Of a stretch of DNA of 64,000 nt, positions 17,237 through 27,666 are shown piece by piece. Where the stretch lies: the NCBI RefSeq assembly GCF_014652415.1, contig NZ_BMYT01000003.1:372001-436000 (forward strand), written 5' to 3'. Position 1 is the first letter of the stretch; each line of letters begins with the position of its first letter. Under the pieces are notes generated by a model. It was not told the origin of the DNA and did no database searches. It saw only the letters and a program-made list of their open reading frames with translations. The position numbers and the translations under genes were made by a program. Source of the stretch: Affinundibacterium macrobrachii (GTDB taxonomy: Bacteria; Pseudomonadota; Gammaproteobacteria; Burkholderiales; Burkholderiaceae_D).

Positions 17237-18238
17237 TTATTTTGCGGTATACATGCGTCTAAACTCACTAGGTGCGCTTCCAAACTGACGGTTAAAAGCA
17301 CGCGACAAATGACTTGCGTCATAAAAACCCAGTTCCATCGCTAACTCCGTGATTGGTATTTGCGTTTCTGCCAGGCGTCTTCTTGCAATGTCGAGACGTT
17401 TCCTCAAAATATATCGGTGAGGTGTTTCCCCGAAACATGCGGAAAACTCACGTACGAAATGCGAGGTACTCATATTTGAGCGCGCTGCGAGCTGCGAAAG
17501 CGTGAGTTCCTCTTTCAAATTCTGTTCTAAAAAATCTAAAGCGGTTTGCAAACGAACGTAGTTTCTACTTATGCGCTCACTTTTAACGTTTGGAAATGAA
17601 CCTACCTCACTATAGTTCGCAACGAGGTAGGTGGCTAAGGAAAATGCCAGATAATCACAGGACAGGTAGGCAAGTTTACTTCGCAGAGATTGAGCATGCA
17701 GAAGTTGCTCAATAGTATGTAAAACAAAACGATCTTGGCGATAGTTTGTATCTGGAAGTTTCACAAATCGCTCAGAATTCTTCGACGTCTTTTGGAATTG
17801 CGCTGTGCTCGTGATATTCGATTGAAGTTTTACTCCGGGCAATGACGACTCTTGGGCATGCGCTTCGCAAAGTGCATTTATCAATTGTTTTGGTAAAAAC
17901 AGGTTCACAATATCGCAACTACTATCTTGACTCCATTCACTTGCTGAGCCAGGAGTACATATACGAAAACTCCCGGTCGCGAGTTCACCTGTCCAAACAA
18001 GCTGACCATTTTTCCAAATACTGGAAGTTAGCGGAGCCAGCAATAATGAAACTCGGTATTCACTCTCAAGTGGGCTTGCTTTAAGAATTTTTGAACTATA
18101 CCGATCAATCTGCCAGCGTAAAAGTGAGACTCGTGATTGCGGGAGCGAAGGTAACACCATTGAAGGCTTCGCTCCTAAATCAATTTCATCCAGCCATTTT
18201 TGCAATGCTGTGGAACCAATTGAAAAATAACTCTGCAT
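17237..18238 (-). CDS. AraC family transcriptional regulator
   Basis: A 333-residue regulator. The C-terminal 100 residues carry the double helix-turn-helix of AraC/XylS proteins: LTLSQLAARSNMSTSHFVREF, then the linker HRYILRKRLDIARRRLAET, and the second element IPITELAMELGFYDASHLSRAF ending in GSAPSEFRRMY. The N-terminal 230 residues are a sensor region with no clear family. I chose the ATG at 18238 over a TTG four codons upstream. It faces a 678-bp non-coding stretch and has no obvious partner gene, so its target is unknown. Confidence 0.85.
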   Translation of the reverse strand: MQSYFSIGSTALQKWLDEIDLGAKPSMVLPSLPQSRVSLLRWQIDRYSSKILKASPLESEYRVSLLLAPLTSSIWKNGQLVWTGELATGSFRICTPGSASEWSQDSSCDIVNLFLPKQLINALCEAHAQESSLPGVKLQSNITSTAQFQKTSKNSERFVKLPDTNYRQDRFVLHTIEQLLHAQSLRSKLAYLSCDYLAFSLATYLVANYSEVGSFPNVKSERISRNYVRLQTALDFLEQNLKEELTLSQLAARSNMSTSHFVREFSACFGETPHRYILRKRLDIARRRLAETQIPITELAMELGFYDASHLSRAFNRQFGSAPSEFRRMYTAK

Positions 18239-18250
18239 AAATTTGCTCAA

Positions 18251-18928
18251 TTCATTAATTTCACTTAATAAATATGCTAATTCAATTCACTTCATTCGAC
18301 TAGTTAAAAGACAACTAAAACGTTAAGGAAAGCTGCACAGTGAGGAATCGTATTGAGCTTCTGTTTTTTTTAAATGCTATTCTACAAATGATGGCAATGG
18401 CGACCTATAAACAGAAATGTGCCAATTTCCGCATCTCTCAAGATGAAATTCATATAGATGTCTAAATTGCTGATAGTTATACTTCTTAAATAAAAATACT
18501 AATGTTCACTATTCAAATTTAAATTAAAGTCTCCTCCCAAGCGAAGCTTTTACCAAAGTTGTCGATTACTCTTTGATATTTGCTGAGCTTTTTGCCCGTT
18601 TTAAAAACGGGCTTTTTTAATTCAATATTGTTCGACCACTTTTGACCTGAAGAAGTTATCGTAACACCTCACTCACGTGGACACTAAAACGGCAAATTCT
18701 TCGGCTCGTTACTGGAAAAATACTGCGAATAATTTTTATAATCATCCGCCGATTAGCAAGCAGATAAATTACAGAATCAAATAAAGTCATATTTGAGGTG
18801 GGAGATCAATGGCATCTGATTGAAAACAGTCCCTGGTGGCACATTGACAACACAGGTCCAATGCGTTGCGATGAAATTTTAAGGCATAAAAAATAGCAGT
18901 TCGAATCAGCGATCAATAATTAAACAAT
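18251..18928. other. 678-bp intergenic region with orphan terminator and short frames
   Basis: The AraC gene and the diguanylate cyclase gene diverge from this gap. It holds an orphan intrinsic terminator (18594-18618) and two short plus-strand frames, 18677-18784 (GTG, 35 residues) and 18798-18896 (GTG, 32 residues, W- and H-rich), the second ending 32 bp before the GGDEF gene. These could be leader peptides or decayed coding sequence. A 25-codon frame at 18388-18465 has no ribosome binding site. Confidence 0.4.
18594..18618 (+). terminator. Orphan intrinsic terminator (possible small RNA end)
   Basis: Stem gcccgtt (18594-18600) with aacgggc (18606-18612), extended by A-T pairs, then six T. 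No annotated plus-strand gene precedes it within about 4.5 kb; the preceding gene is on the other strand. A CU-rich word ctcctccc at 18531-18538 lies upstream. This is the arrangement expected of a small RNA gene. Confidence 0.6.
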
Positions 18929-20191
18929 ATGCACAAATTCTTTGATATTAAAATAGAAGACAAAATTGGTATTTGGGACTTTAATGTCAGGAGTAAGCGA
19001 GTGTGTTGGAATACAGTGATGTATCGACTTCACAATACGTCAATGCAAGCTTTTAATGATTCATTTGTGGCGTGGATATCGATGATCCATCCTGACGATA
19101 GAGAAAGTTTTAAATCTGCATTCCTCAATTTTTCAAACAATTGCCGTAGTTCAGAGTTTGAATTTCGACTAGCCTTACCTATCGAGCTCACCCGACGATT
19201 AAAGCTAATTTCACATATCACATTTGATCAATTTGCAAAGCCGGAAAGAATAACTGGCATTTGCTTTGATTTAGACGACCACGAAGCAATTGAGTCGAAA
19301 TGTTCGACAATGTATACGGTGGTCGAGCAAAATCCGTTATCCATTATGATTACAGACGCAAACACCATCATAAAATACGTGAATCCAAGTTTTTCTAAGC
19401 TTACTGGCTATTCTTCCAATGAATTGCTAGGCAAAAAGCCGACACTTTTAAAGTCTGGTCAAACACCAAAACAGACATATCAACAAATGTGGAGCGCCTT
19501 ACTAAAAGGAGCCACTTGGTCAGGACAATTAGTTAATCGAAAAAAAAATGGGGCAATTTATTATGAGAAAGTTCATATGGCTCCCATTAAGAATAAAGCT
19601 GGATTAATCACACACTTTGTTTCAATCAAGTTAGACATTACTAAAGAAAAGAAAAACCACGAGCAGCTTACTAGCATGGCTCATTATGATTCTTTGACCG
19701 GTCTTTGTAACAGATTATTTTTCTTTGAAAAACTACAATATGCGATAACAGTAGCGAAGAGGGAAAAGGAAAAAATAGCTCTACTTTTTCTAGATTTGGA
19801 TAAATTCAAACCAATCAATGATTCTTATGGACATGCCATGGGTGACAAAGTGTTGCGTGAAATCGCTTTGCGATTAAAATCGATCACACGCGAATCTGAT
19901 TGCGTTGGTCGAATTGGTGGTGATGAATTTGTTATTTTCCTTCCAAAAATTCAGTCAACTCAACAGGTACTAACTATTTGTGAAAAAATCAAGTGCAGGT
20001 TAAGTGAACCAATCTTGATTCATAACAATCCGATCAGCATAGCATGTTGCATTGGAATAGCCTTATACCCTGACCACGGCAATAGTATAAATTCACTATC
20101 GCAAAATGCTGATTCTGCCATGTATGAGGCAAAAGCAATTGGCGGTAACACTATCACGATGTTCAATAATAGAATAATCATTAGTCCGTAA
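18929..20191 (+). CDS. PAS-PAS-GGDEF diguanylate cyclase
   Basis: A 420-residue cytoplasmic protein that should make cyclic di-GMP from two GTP. Residues 1-125 look like a degenerate PAS fold, residues 127-240 a clear PAS domain (ITDANTIIKYVNPSFSKLTG, then GYSSNELLGKKPTLLKSG), and residues 250-415 the GGDEF domain. The active site motif is intact, GGDEF at 330-334, and an RxxD inhibitory site (RESD, 321-324) lies exactly five residues before it, so product inhibition is expected. There is no EAL domain and no membrane segment. No good ribosome binding site precedes the ATG. The signal is unknown. Confidence 0.9.
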   Translation: MHKFFDIKIEDKIGIWDFNVRSKRVCWNTVMYRLHNTSMQAFNDSFVAWISMIHPDDRESFKSAFLNFSNNCRSSEFEFRLALPIELTRRLKLISHITFDQFAKPERITGICFDLDDHEAIESKCSTMYTVVEQNPLSIMITDANTIIKYVNPSFSKLTGYSSNELLGKKPTLLKSGQTPKQTYQQMWSALLKGATWSGQLVNRKKNGAIYYEKVHMAPIKNKAGLITHFVSIKLDITKEKKNHEQLTSMAHYDSLTGLCNRLFFFEKLQYAITVAKREKEKIALLFLDLDKFKPINDSYGHAMGDKVLREIALRLKSITRESDCVGRIGGDEFVIFLPKIQSTQQVLTICEKIKCRLSEPILIHNNPISIACCIGIALYPDHGNSINSLSQNADSAMYEAKAIGGNTITMFNNRIIISP

Positions 20192-20248
20192 GAAATCATA
20201 CGCTTTTGAATACGTAAAAGGGCTTTGGGATTTTCAAACAGATTCTTA

Positions 20249-21764
20249 TTAATTGGTCGTTTTCTGAGGTTTTCTTCGTTTAACGCTCAGTCGCTTTTCC
20301 CAATAGTACGCATTATAGATTCCAAGTTTTTCCGGATCAAAACTGATGGGTCTATCAGACTTTAGTTGGTCTTCGTAATCACGCAAACAAAGCAGTGTCG
20401 GCTTAGCTTGAAAAAAAATGATGAAAATGCCGCCGATATTAATCCATGCCATTAAACCCACACCGATGTCTCCTAAATTCCAAATATACCCTGAGCTATT
20501 TAGGGTGCCATAAGCCACCATCAACATCATCACAATTTTCACTACGATGAGAGGAATGCCGCGTTTGAAATGGCGGTTGAGATACGCGATATTGGTTTCA
20601 GCGATGTAGTAATAAGCAACAATCGTGGTAAAGGCAAAAAAGAATAAAGCGAGCCCAACAAAGATAGCACCAAACTTTCCAAACACGGTTTGCAATGCCA
20701 ATTGCGTAAACGCCGCTGTACCGATTTCTGTATTGGCAGGCAGATGCTGGACGATAAATTGTCCTTCCGGTAAATTGCCTTGGACATTGTATTGCTGCGT
20801 GATCAAGATCATGAAGGCGGTTGCACTACACACCAAAAGCGTATCGACGTACACCGAAAATGCCTGTACCAAACCTTGTTGACTTGGGTGTTCCGTTTCA
20901 GCAGCAGCTGCTGCGTGGGTTCCGGTTCCTAGACCCGCTTCATTCGAATACACGCCACGTTTAACTCCCCATGCAATCGAAGCGCCCAAACCAGCTTGCG
21001 CCGTAAATGCATCACTAATAATGAGCTTTATCAGTGCGGGTAATTGATCTATATTCATTCCAATCACGATAAGAGCGAGTAAGATGTAAGCAAACGCCAT
21101 AAACGGCACCACGAACTCGGCAAACGTGGCGATACGTTTAATACCACCAAAAATAATAATCCCCAGTAATAATAAAATGAACCCGAGGCCGATCAGTTTG
21201 TGGCTGCTAAATGTACCCAAAAGACTCGCCAGCATGACGCCATCGCCAAAAATTTGAGTTACGGCATTACCTACCGCATTTGCTTGTACGCCAGGAAAAA
21301 AAATACCGCATCCAATCACGGATGCTGCTGCAAAGACAATTCCTAGCCATTTTCCAACCTAAACAAGCTTCAAAATAATACGCAGAACCACCGCGATAAT
21401 CACCCTGTTCTTCGACCTTATAAATTTGTGCTAAGGTCGATTCTATATACGCAGTGCTTGCACCTAAAAATGCCACCACCCACATCCAAAAAACGGCACC
21501 GGGTCCACCAAAACCAATTGCAGCGGCAACTCCGGCAATGTTACCAACGCCGACACGACCAGATAAAGAAACGGCCAAGGCTTGAAATGACGATATCCCC
21601 ATCGTCGTTTGTTTGGGGGCTAAAATCAGGCGCAACATTTCTTTAACATGTCGCACTTGTGCAAATCGTGTTTGGAGTGAGAACAATAAACCTGCACCTA
21701 AGCACAAGTAAATTAAGGCAGGACTCCAAATCAAACTGGTCAAACCTAGGACTATTGTTTCCAT
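20249..21764 (-). pseudogene. Alanine/glycine:cation symporter (AGCS family), frameshifted
   Basis: Two frames together encode one AGCS sodium-coupled amino-acid symporter of normal length. The N-terminal part (from ATG 21764, METIVLGLTSLIWSPALIY) covers GNIAGVAAAIGFGGPGAVFWMW and breaks off after YYFEACLGWK. The C-terminal part resumes with VIGCGIFFPGVQANAVGNAV and includes WGVKRGVYSNEAGLGTG. Removing one A from the AAAA run at 21350-21353 (minus-strand reading) joins them as GWKWLGIVFAAASVIGCG, which is the expected family sequence. It is therefore either a recent pseudogene or a homopolymer sequencing error. An AAGGAAA ribosome binding site precedes the start. It lies downstream of a TonB receptor gene. 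Confidence 0.85.
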
Positions 21765-21803
21765 GAGAGTTTCCTTGTTGATTATTCCAATGGGTTTTGA
21801 CAT

Positions 21804-21839
21804 AAAAAAAAGGTGATGGACATTCCCATCACCTTTTTT
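21804..21839 (-). terminator. Terminator between receptor and symporter genes
   Basis: Stem ggtgatgg (21812-21819) with ccatcacc (21826-21833), flanked by A and T runs on either side, so it works in both directions. It ends the TonB receptor transcript, meaning the symporter gene needs its own promoter in the short gap before 21764. Confidence 0.8.
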
Positions 21840-21848
21840 CTAATCACC

Positions 21849-24823
21849 TTACTTAAACGTTTGGTTGAAACTCATAAAAATCTGTCTACCTAACAACCCA
21901 TAATAATATTGACCAAAAGCGGCGTTGGAACCAAAGCGAGAAGATTGCGCCGATAGTGTCGGTGCGCTTTGATTGAATACATTAGCAATACCTACATTTA
22001 TCGACCACGTTTTAGCACGATGACTCACACTCAATGTGTGGGTCATGAAACTAGGGATATCCAATGCATAGCGCGCAGGTCCACCATTGTAGGTAAATGG
22101 TGTGCCGTTATATTCTGTCGCATTGACACCTTGAGAATACCCCTCTCGACCATTGTAAGACGTTGGCCCTGTGTAGTAGGTCGACCAATACGCCGTCCAT
22201 GCATCGCGGGTAAAACTCAATTGCGTATTAGCTACCAATTTAGGGTTACCAAAAAGCCCTGTGCGATCTTTACTTTCGCCATTTCTAAATCGTTGATACA
22301 AATTTTCTTTGGTATGGGTCGCATTCATCGTTAAACCGAACGTGCCTATATCCAACTTTTTACTGTAGGCGACCGTGAAGTCTATCCCTTTGGTACTTTG
22401 TTTCTCGATGTTGCCGTAAGACGCATTTACATCGGTAATGCGACGATCGCCATCTGGTACGCGCTTAAATAAATTACAGATGGGATCGGAACGAAATTCT
22501 GCTTGACTATAACATTGCGAAACTAGACCAGATCCAAGTGCGGAAATTTGATTACGAATTTTAATATCCCAAAAATCGACTGCAAACTTAAAATTGGTAT
22601 TGACTGGTGTAAAGATGAAGCCATATGTCGTTGAGACAGAGGTTTCTGGTTTGAGATGAGTACCTCCACCTGTGGTCACCAAAACGCTAGACCCACTGGC
22701 TTCTAAATTACCGGGCAATCCATCTAAAGCACAGTTTTTTCTGACGATTTCGCTCTTCACATATTCACCTGCTTTCATTTCATCATAGCGTATGCATGGA
22801 TCGATGCTGGATTGACTAGAGAAGCTGGTTTGATTGGCTAAGAATAACTCGTACAAACGTGGTGCGCGAAAGGAAGTTCCACGTGTAGAACGAATTCTAA
22901 AACTATCATTAAGGCCCCAATTAAGGCCTAACTTAAAGGTCTTGCCATTGCCCGTTAATTTGTAGTGGCTGAAGCGACCAGAGGCGGTTAAATCCAAATT
23001 TTTAGCGAACATATGGTTTTTCAACAGAGGTGCAGTCACTTCACCAAAGGCTTCTGATAACACATCACTGCCCTTGGTAATACCAACGGTGGTACGCGCC
23101 CATAAATTACCCGCACGAGATAATTCACCGGGATCATCATTAATCGCATCGCGTCGTGCCGACACACCAAAAGCCGCACCGACTTGGCCTGCGGGAAGAG
23201 TCAACAAATGACCATTCGCACTCACTTCCGCAATGCTTTGCTGATACACGGTATTTCCTCTCGCTTTGGTGAAAAAGTAATCCGCCACATCCTTAGGAAT
23301 CACGCCATCACTCACGCGCGATCCTGAAGTCAGATCAAATGGAATACATCCCGCAGGGGCGCCAGGACCACAGGGCACTCCATCGCCAATAAAACGATTG
23401 GTTTTTTGATCGATACCGGTACCATGATTGATGCGATCAGCGATCCCAACTACATTCGAATAGTGACCATCGCTATGCGAGTGTGAGATGTAAGCATCCC
23501 AATCCCATGAGCCTAGATTGCCTCGCACGCCCGTGACAAGGCGATTCAAATCAACCCGTTGTTCGCCTAACACATTATAGAAACCATAGGCATACACAGG
23601 ATTTCCTTGTGCTTTATACGGATTCACTGGGGATTTTTCACTGATCAATCCAAAAAATTGATACCAATAATCTTGTTCAGAATTGCGACGATTACTCAAT
23701 AATTCTGCGTACACTTCAGCACCATTTAACCAACTTGGGCTGTATTCCATGGTTGCAAAAATATTGTGATTTTTAGCGGGTTGGTAAGCATTGCCACTTA
23801 ATGGTGCAGGATGATTACGTGGAAAAATATCGGTAGTACCATATGTAGCCGGCTCGCCAGCGACATTACTGCCACCCGGTACACGATAGCCTTTAAAGGC
23901 GACGGTTCCATTCGGATTGCGATTGTAGACACTCAAATATCCATAGGTCGCATTACCGACACAACGATAGCTTCCATCCGGTTCAACAATATCGGCACGA
24001 CTACCGTCATTTCTATAATAAAACGCCTCTGGGCAACTGAGCGATTTTCTATCATTAAATTCGAGCGCGCGCGTGTTGTTAGTAGACGCTGCGATAGCGA
24101 TACTGCCTGCATCAAAGCGTTTGCCCCACAAAATACCAATGCGCTCGCCACCACCACCGCCTTCAATATTACGATTACCAGAGGCGCTGATTTTGACACC
24201 ATCAAAACCTCGTTGCGTAATGGCGTTGGTCACCCCCGCAATCGCATCCGAGCCGTAAATCGAGGAAGCGCCATCGGTGAGAATTTCATAGCGACTGGTC
24301 AGTAGCGAAGGTAAACTGCCTAAGTCCACAGGTGAGACCGAACTACCGACACCGGACGGTGGTAAGCGTCGTCCATTTAATAACACTAAAGTACGCCCTG
24401 AACCTAGGCCGCGCAAAGCGACCGTATTAATACCCGCACCACCTTCGCGGATGGAGGTTGAAAAGCGACCATTGTCGATTTGATCGGAACTGGCTGCGAT
24501 GGTGGAATTTTGCAAAATTTCAGCGGCTGTTGTCAGACCTGCGGCGAAAGAACGTTCCGCCGTAAGAATCTGAACTGGCGAAGTATCGGTAAATTCTTTA
24601 CTGCGAATACGCGAACCTGTGATAACGATTTTCTCAGGTTCACTTTTAGGTGTAGCGACTTTACTGTCGAGTTCCGTTTTTTTGTCTTCGGTCTTTTTTT
24701 CTTCAGGCTTTCTTACTTCTGTTTTTTGTACTTCTGGATCCGTTTTTTCTGCACCTCTTGGGCATACACGCTGGCTATGCTAAAAGCACTGGAAATTAAA
24801 CTTACAAGCAATTTTTGTCTCAT
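21849..24823 (-). pseudogene. TonB-dependent receptor, frameshifted near the N-terminus
   Basis: An outer-membrane receptor of about 990 residues. The start at 24823 has an AAGGTG ribosome binding site and a signal peptide (MRQKLLVSLISSAFSIASVYA). After QEVQKK the frame is lost; it returns as a Lys/Glu-rich spacer and the TonB-box region PEKIVITGSRI. Adding one A to the A6 run (T6 at 24743-24748 on the plus strand) restores one open frame. The plug domain (VALRGLGSGRTLVLLNGRRL) and a long beta-barrel ending in MSFNQTFK are intact. It is of the Cirα-independent, plug-plus-barrel type seen for peptides or glycans; the ligand is unknown. The break may be a sequencing error. Confidence 0.85.
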
Positions 24824-24994
24824 GATGTTCACCTTAATTTTGTTATTAACACGGTTTTATTTTTGCTAAATTTTCGGTGCACAAAGAAGCTATGAATCTC
24901 GCTAATGCCTCTATCAATTCACCGATCATTGATTAAGTTGATGCTAAAAAAAAGAATGGATGTGCCATGGGTAACAGCACACCATTCAAAAGAC

Positions 24995-27652
24995 TTACTT
25001 AGTAAGTAAATGTTGTGCTGTCTCGACGATGCTGTGGGCGTCGATCCCAAAAAACTCTCGTAAAATTTGGCGCGTATCGCTGCGACCAAAGCCATCCGTT
25101 CCTAATGTGCGATATGTTCGATCTTGTGGAATATAGGCGCGTATGCTTTCAGGGAGGGCTCTGACATAATCACTGGCGGCAAGAATCGGGCCGTGGGTAT
25201 GCGCGAGCTGTTGTGCGATAAATGGAATAGGCTTTGCCTCATTCAATTTGGCGTTTTCCGATTGCATACCATCGCGGGCTAATTCGCTCCAACTGGTGAC
25301 ACTCAAGACAAACACATTCACACCTTGCGCAGCCAACAATTCGGCCGCAGCTATTACTTGCACCAAAATAGCACCCGAACCTAAGAGCGTAATGGATTGC
25401 GTGTTCTCTTGTACTTTGCTTTGCGCTGTATTTTGTGCGGCCGCTGGGTAATAAGCGAAGTCGTAGCAACCACGAATCACATCCTGATGTTTATCCTGCG
25501 GCAAATTCGGTTGTGCGTAGTTTTCATTCATCAAGGTGATGTAATAGAACACATCATTCTGTTCCACGTACATGTCTCGCATACCGCGATCAAGAATGAC
25601 GGCAAGCTCACCTGCGAACGCGGGATCATAGGATTTGCAATTGGGGATGGTGGCCGAAACCAAATGACTAGAACCATCTTGATGTTGCAAACCCTCGCCA
25701 CCCAAGGTCGTTCTCCCTGAAGTCGCGCCTAATAAAAAGCCACGCGAACGTTGATCGGCTGCCGCCCAAATCGCATCGCCGACACGTTGGAATCCAAACA
25801 TGCTGTAGTAGATATAAAACGGCAGCATAGAAAGACCATGCACGCTATAGCTGGTTGCCGCTGCGGTCCAACTCGCAATCGCGCCAGCTTCGCTAATACC
25901 TTCTTCTAAAATTTGACCATCCACCGCTTCACGATAACTCAACACAGACCCAATATCTTCAGGTGCGTATTGCTGACCAACACTAGAATAAATACCGACT
26001 TGCTTAAACAAATTCGCCATACCAAACGTACGCGCTTCGTCCGCGACTATAGGCACGATGCGTGGTCCCAACTGTGCGTCTTTCAACAAAGTTCCCAACA
26101 TCCGCACGAATGCCATGGTGGTACTCATTTCTTTGCCATCGGCTTGCAGCGCAAAGTTGGCATACGACGATAATTCAGGAATAACTAGAGCATCGGCCGT
26201 GGTTTGACGCTTTGGTAAATAACCACCTAAGCGCTGCCGCTGTTGATGCAGATAACGTATTTCCGCACTCTCTTCAGAAGGTTTGATGAATTCCAAATCG
26301 GCAGCTTGTTGATCGGTCAAAGGAAGATCAAAACGATCTCGAAACGCAATTAAATCCTCCGCGCTTAATTTCTTCTGACTATGAGTCGTCATTTTCCCTT
26401 CGCCAGCGCTGCCCATGCCATACCCTTTTTTAGTATGCGCCAAAATCACGGTCGGCTGTCCTTGATGGGAACTCGCAGCTGCATACGCAGCAAAAATTTT
26501 GACAGGATCATGTCCACCGCGTTTGAGCTTATCAATCTGTTCGTCGCTCATGCCAGCAATCAGTTTGGACAAAGCTTCATTTTGTCCAAAAAAATGCTCA
26601 CGGTTATAACGCCCATCTTTGGCGGCAAAGGTTTGCATTTGTCCGTCTACGGTATCACCCAAGGCTTTTTGTAAAGCACCATCATGATCACGTGATAACA
26701 AGCCATCCCAATCCGAACCCCACAGCAATTTAATGACTTTCCAACCTGCGCCGACAAACAAACGTTCCAACTCATCAATGATGCGACTATTGCCACGCAC
26801 AGGGCCATCAAGGCGCTGTAGATTGCAGTTAACCACCCACACCAAATTATCTAATTTCTCACGTGCTGCAAGCGTTAAAGCGCTCATGGATTCCGGTTCA
26901 TCCATTTCGCCATCGCCAAACACGCCCCATACTTTGCGACCACTGCAATCAAGTAATTTACGGTCGCTGAGATAGCGCATAAAGCGCGCATGATAGATAG
27001 AACTAATCGGTCCCAATCCCATCGACCCGGTTGGAAATTGCCAGAAATCGGGCATCAACCACGGATGCGGATAACTGCTTAAGCCTCGTGCGCCGTGGCT
27101 AGTAGCAAGAACTTCTTGGCGATAATGGCATAAGTCGGTTTCACTTAAACGACCTTCCAAAAAAGCACGCGCGTAAACACCAGGTGCGCTGTGCGGCTGG
27201 AAAAAGACTAAATCACCGCCATGCTCTGCATCTTTGGCGTGAAAGAAATGGTGATAACCCGTTTCGAATAAATCGGCGGCGCTGGCATAACTGGCGACGT
27301 GTCCTCCCAACTCACCATAGGCTTGATTGGCACGCACCACCATCACCAAGGCATTCCAACGGATGATGGCGCCTAATTTTTTTTCAATTTCTAAATCACC
27401 TGGAAAATTAGCTTGCTGTTCTACCGAAATACTATTGCGGTACGGCGTATTCAAATTATTTTCCCACTCCACGCCAAAGCGATGCGCTTCACTGGACAAC
27501 ATATCTAAAATTTGACAAGCGCGCTCTTTCCCTTCCACCGCGATTAACGCAGCAAAGGCATCGCGCCACTCGGCGGTTTCTTCCGGATCGGGGTCAATCA
27601 TCGATACGAGATTCCCCGCAATATGGTTTTGTAATCTGGCATTCATATGCAT
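24995..27652 (-). CDS. mdeB: Homodimeric 2-oxoacid dehydrogenase E1 (MdeB-type, AceE paralogue)
   Basis: An 885-residue thiamine-diphosphate enzyme of the homodimeric pyruvate dehydrogenase E1 family. The cofactor motif is GDGEMDEPES ... VNCNLQRLDGP. No E2 or E3 gene is adjacent; instead it lies 14 bp downstream of a methionine gamma-lyase gene. In Pseudomonas putida this paralogue (MdeB) acts on 2-oxobutyrate, the product of methionine gamma-lyase, and database families separate it from true AceE on that basis. I therefore infer 2-oxobutyrate (and perhaps pyruvate) decarboxylation feeding an E2 encoded elsewhere. An AAGGAATG ribosome binding site is present. A housekeeping AceE cannot be excluded from sequence alone. 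Confidence 0.82.
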   Translation of the reverse strand: MHMNARLQNHIAGNLVSMIDPDPEETAEWRDAFAALIAVEGKERACQILDMLSSEAHRFGVEWENNLNTPYRNSISVEQQANFPGDLEIEKKLGAIIRWNALVMVVRANQAYGELGGHVASYASAADLFETGYHHFFHAKDAEHGGDLVFFQPHSAPGVYARAFLEGRLSETDLCHYRQEVLATSHGARGLSSYPHPWLMPDFWQFPTGSMGLGPISSIYHARFMRYLSDRKLLDCSGRKVWGVFGDGEMDEPESMSALTLAAREKLDNLVWVVNCNLQRLDGPVRGNSRIIDELERLFVGAGWKVIKLLWGSDWDGLLSRDHDGALQKALGDTVDGQMQTFAAKDGRYNREHFFGQNEALSKLIAGMSDEQIDKLKRGGHDPVKIFAAYAAASSHQGQPTVILAHTKKGYGMGSAGEGKMTTHSQKKLSAEDLIAFRDRFDLPLTDQQAADLEFIKPSEESAEIRYLHQQRQRLGGYLPKRQTTADALVIPELSSYANFALQADGKEMSTTMAFVRMLGTLLKDAQLGPRIVPIVADEARTFGMANLFKQVGIYSSVGQQYAPEDIGSVLSYREAVDGQILEEGISEAGAIASWTAAATSYSVHGLSMLPFYIYYSMFGFQRVGDAIWAAADQRSRGFLLGATSGRTTLGGEGLQHQDGSSHLVSATIPNCKSYDPAFAGELAVILDRGMRDMYVEQNDVFYYITLMNENYAQPNLPQDKHQDVIRGCYDFAYYPAAAQNTAQSKVQENTQSITLLGSGAILVQVIAAAELLAAQGVNVFVLSVTSWSELARDGMQSENAKLNEAKPIPFIAQQLAHTHGPILAASDYVRALPESIRAYIPQDRTYRTLGTDGFGRSDTRQILREFFGIDAHSIVETAQHLLTK

Positions 27653-27666
27653 TCCTTCTAAGCAAA

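Noticed and set aside
18890-18915. gttcgaatc word resembling a tRNA T-loop
   Set aside because: No acceptor, D or anticodon stem can be built around it, so it is not a tRNA gene.
23811-24305. 164-codon plus-strand frame
   Set aside because: Antisense to the plug and barrel region of the TonB-dependent receptor; the product is rich in Ile, Thr and Arg in a way expected of a shadow frame.
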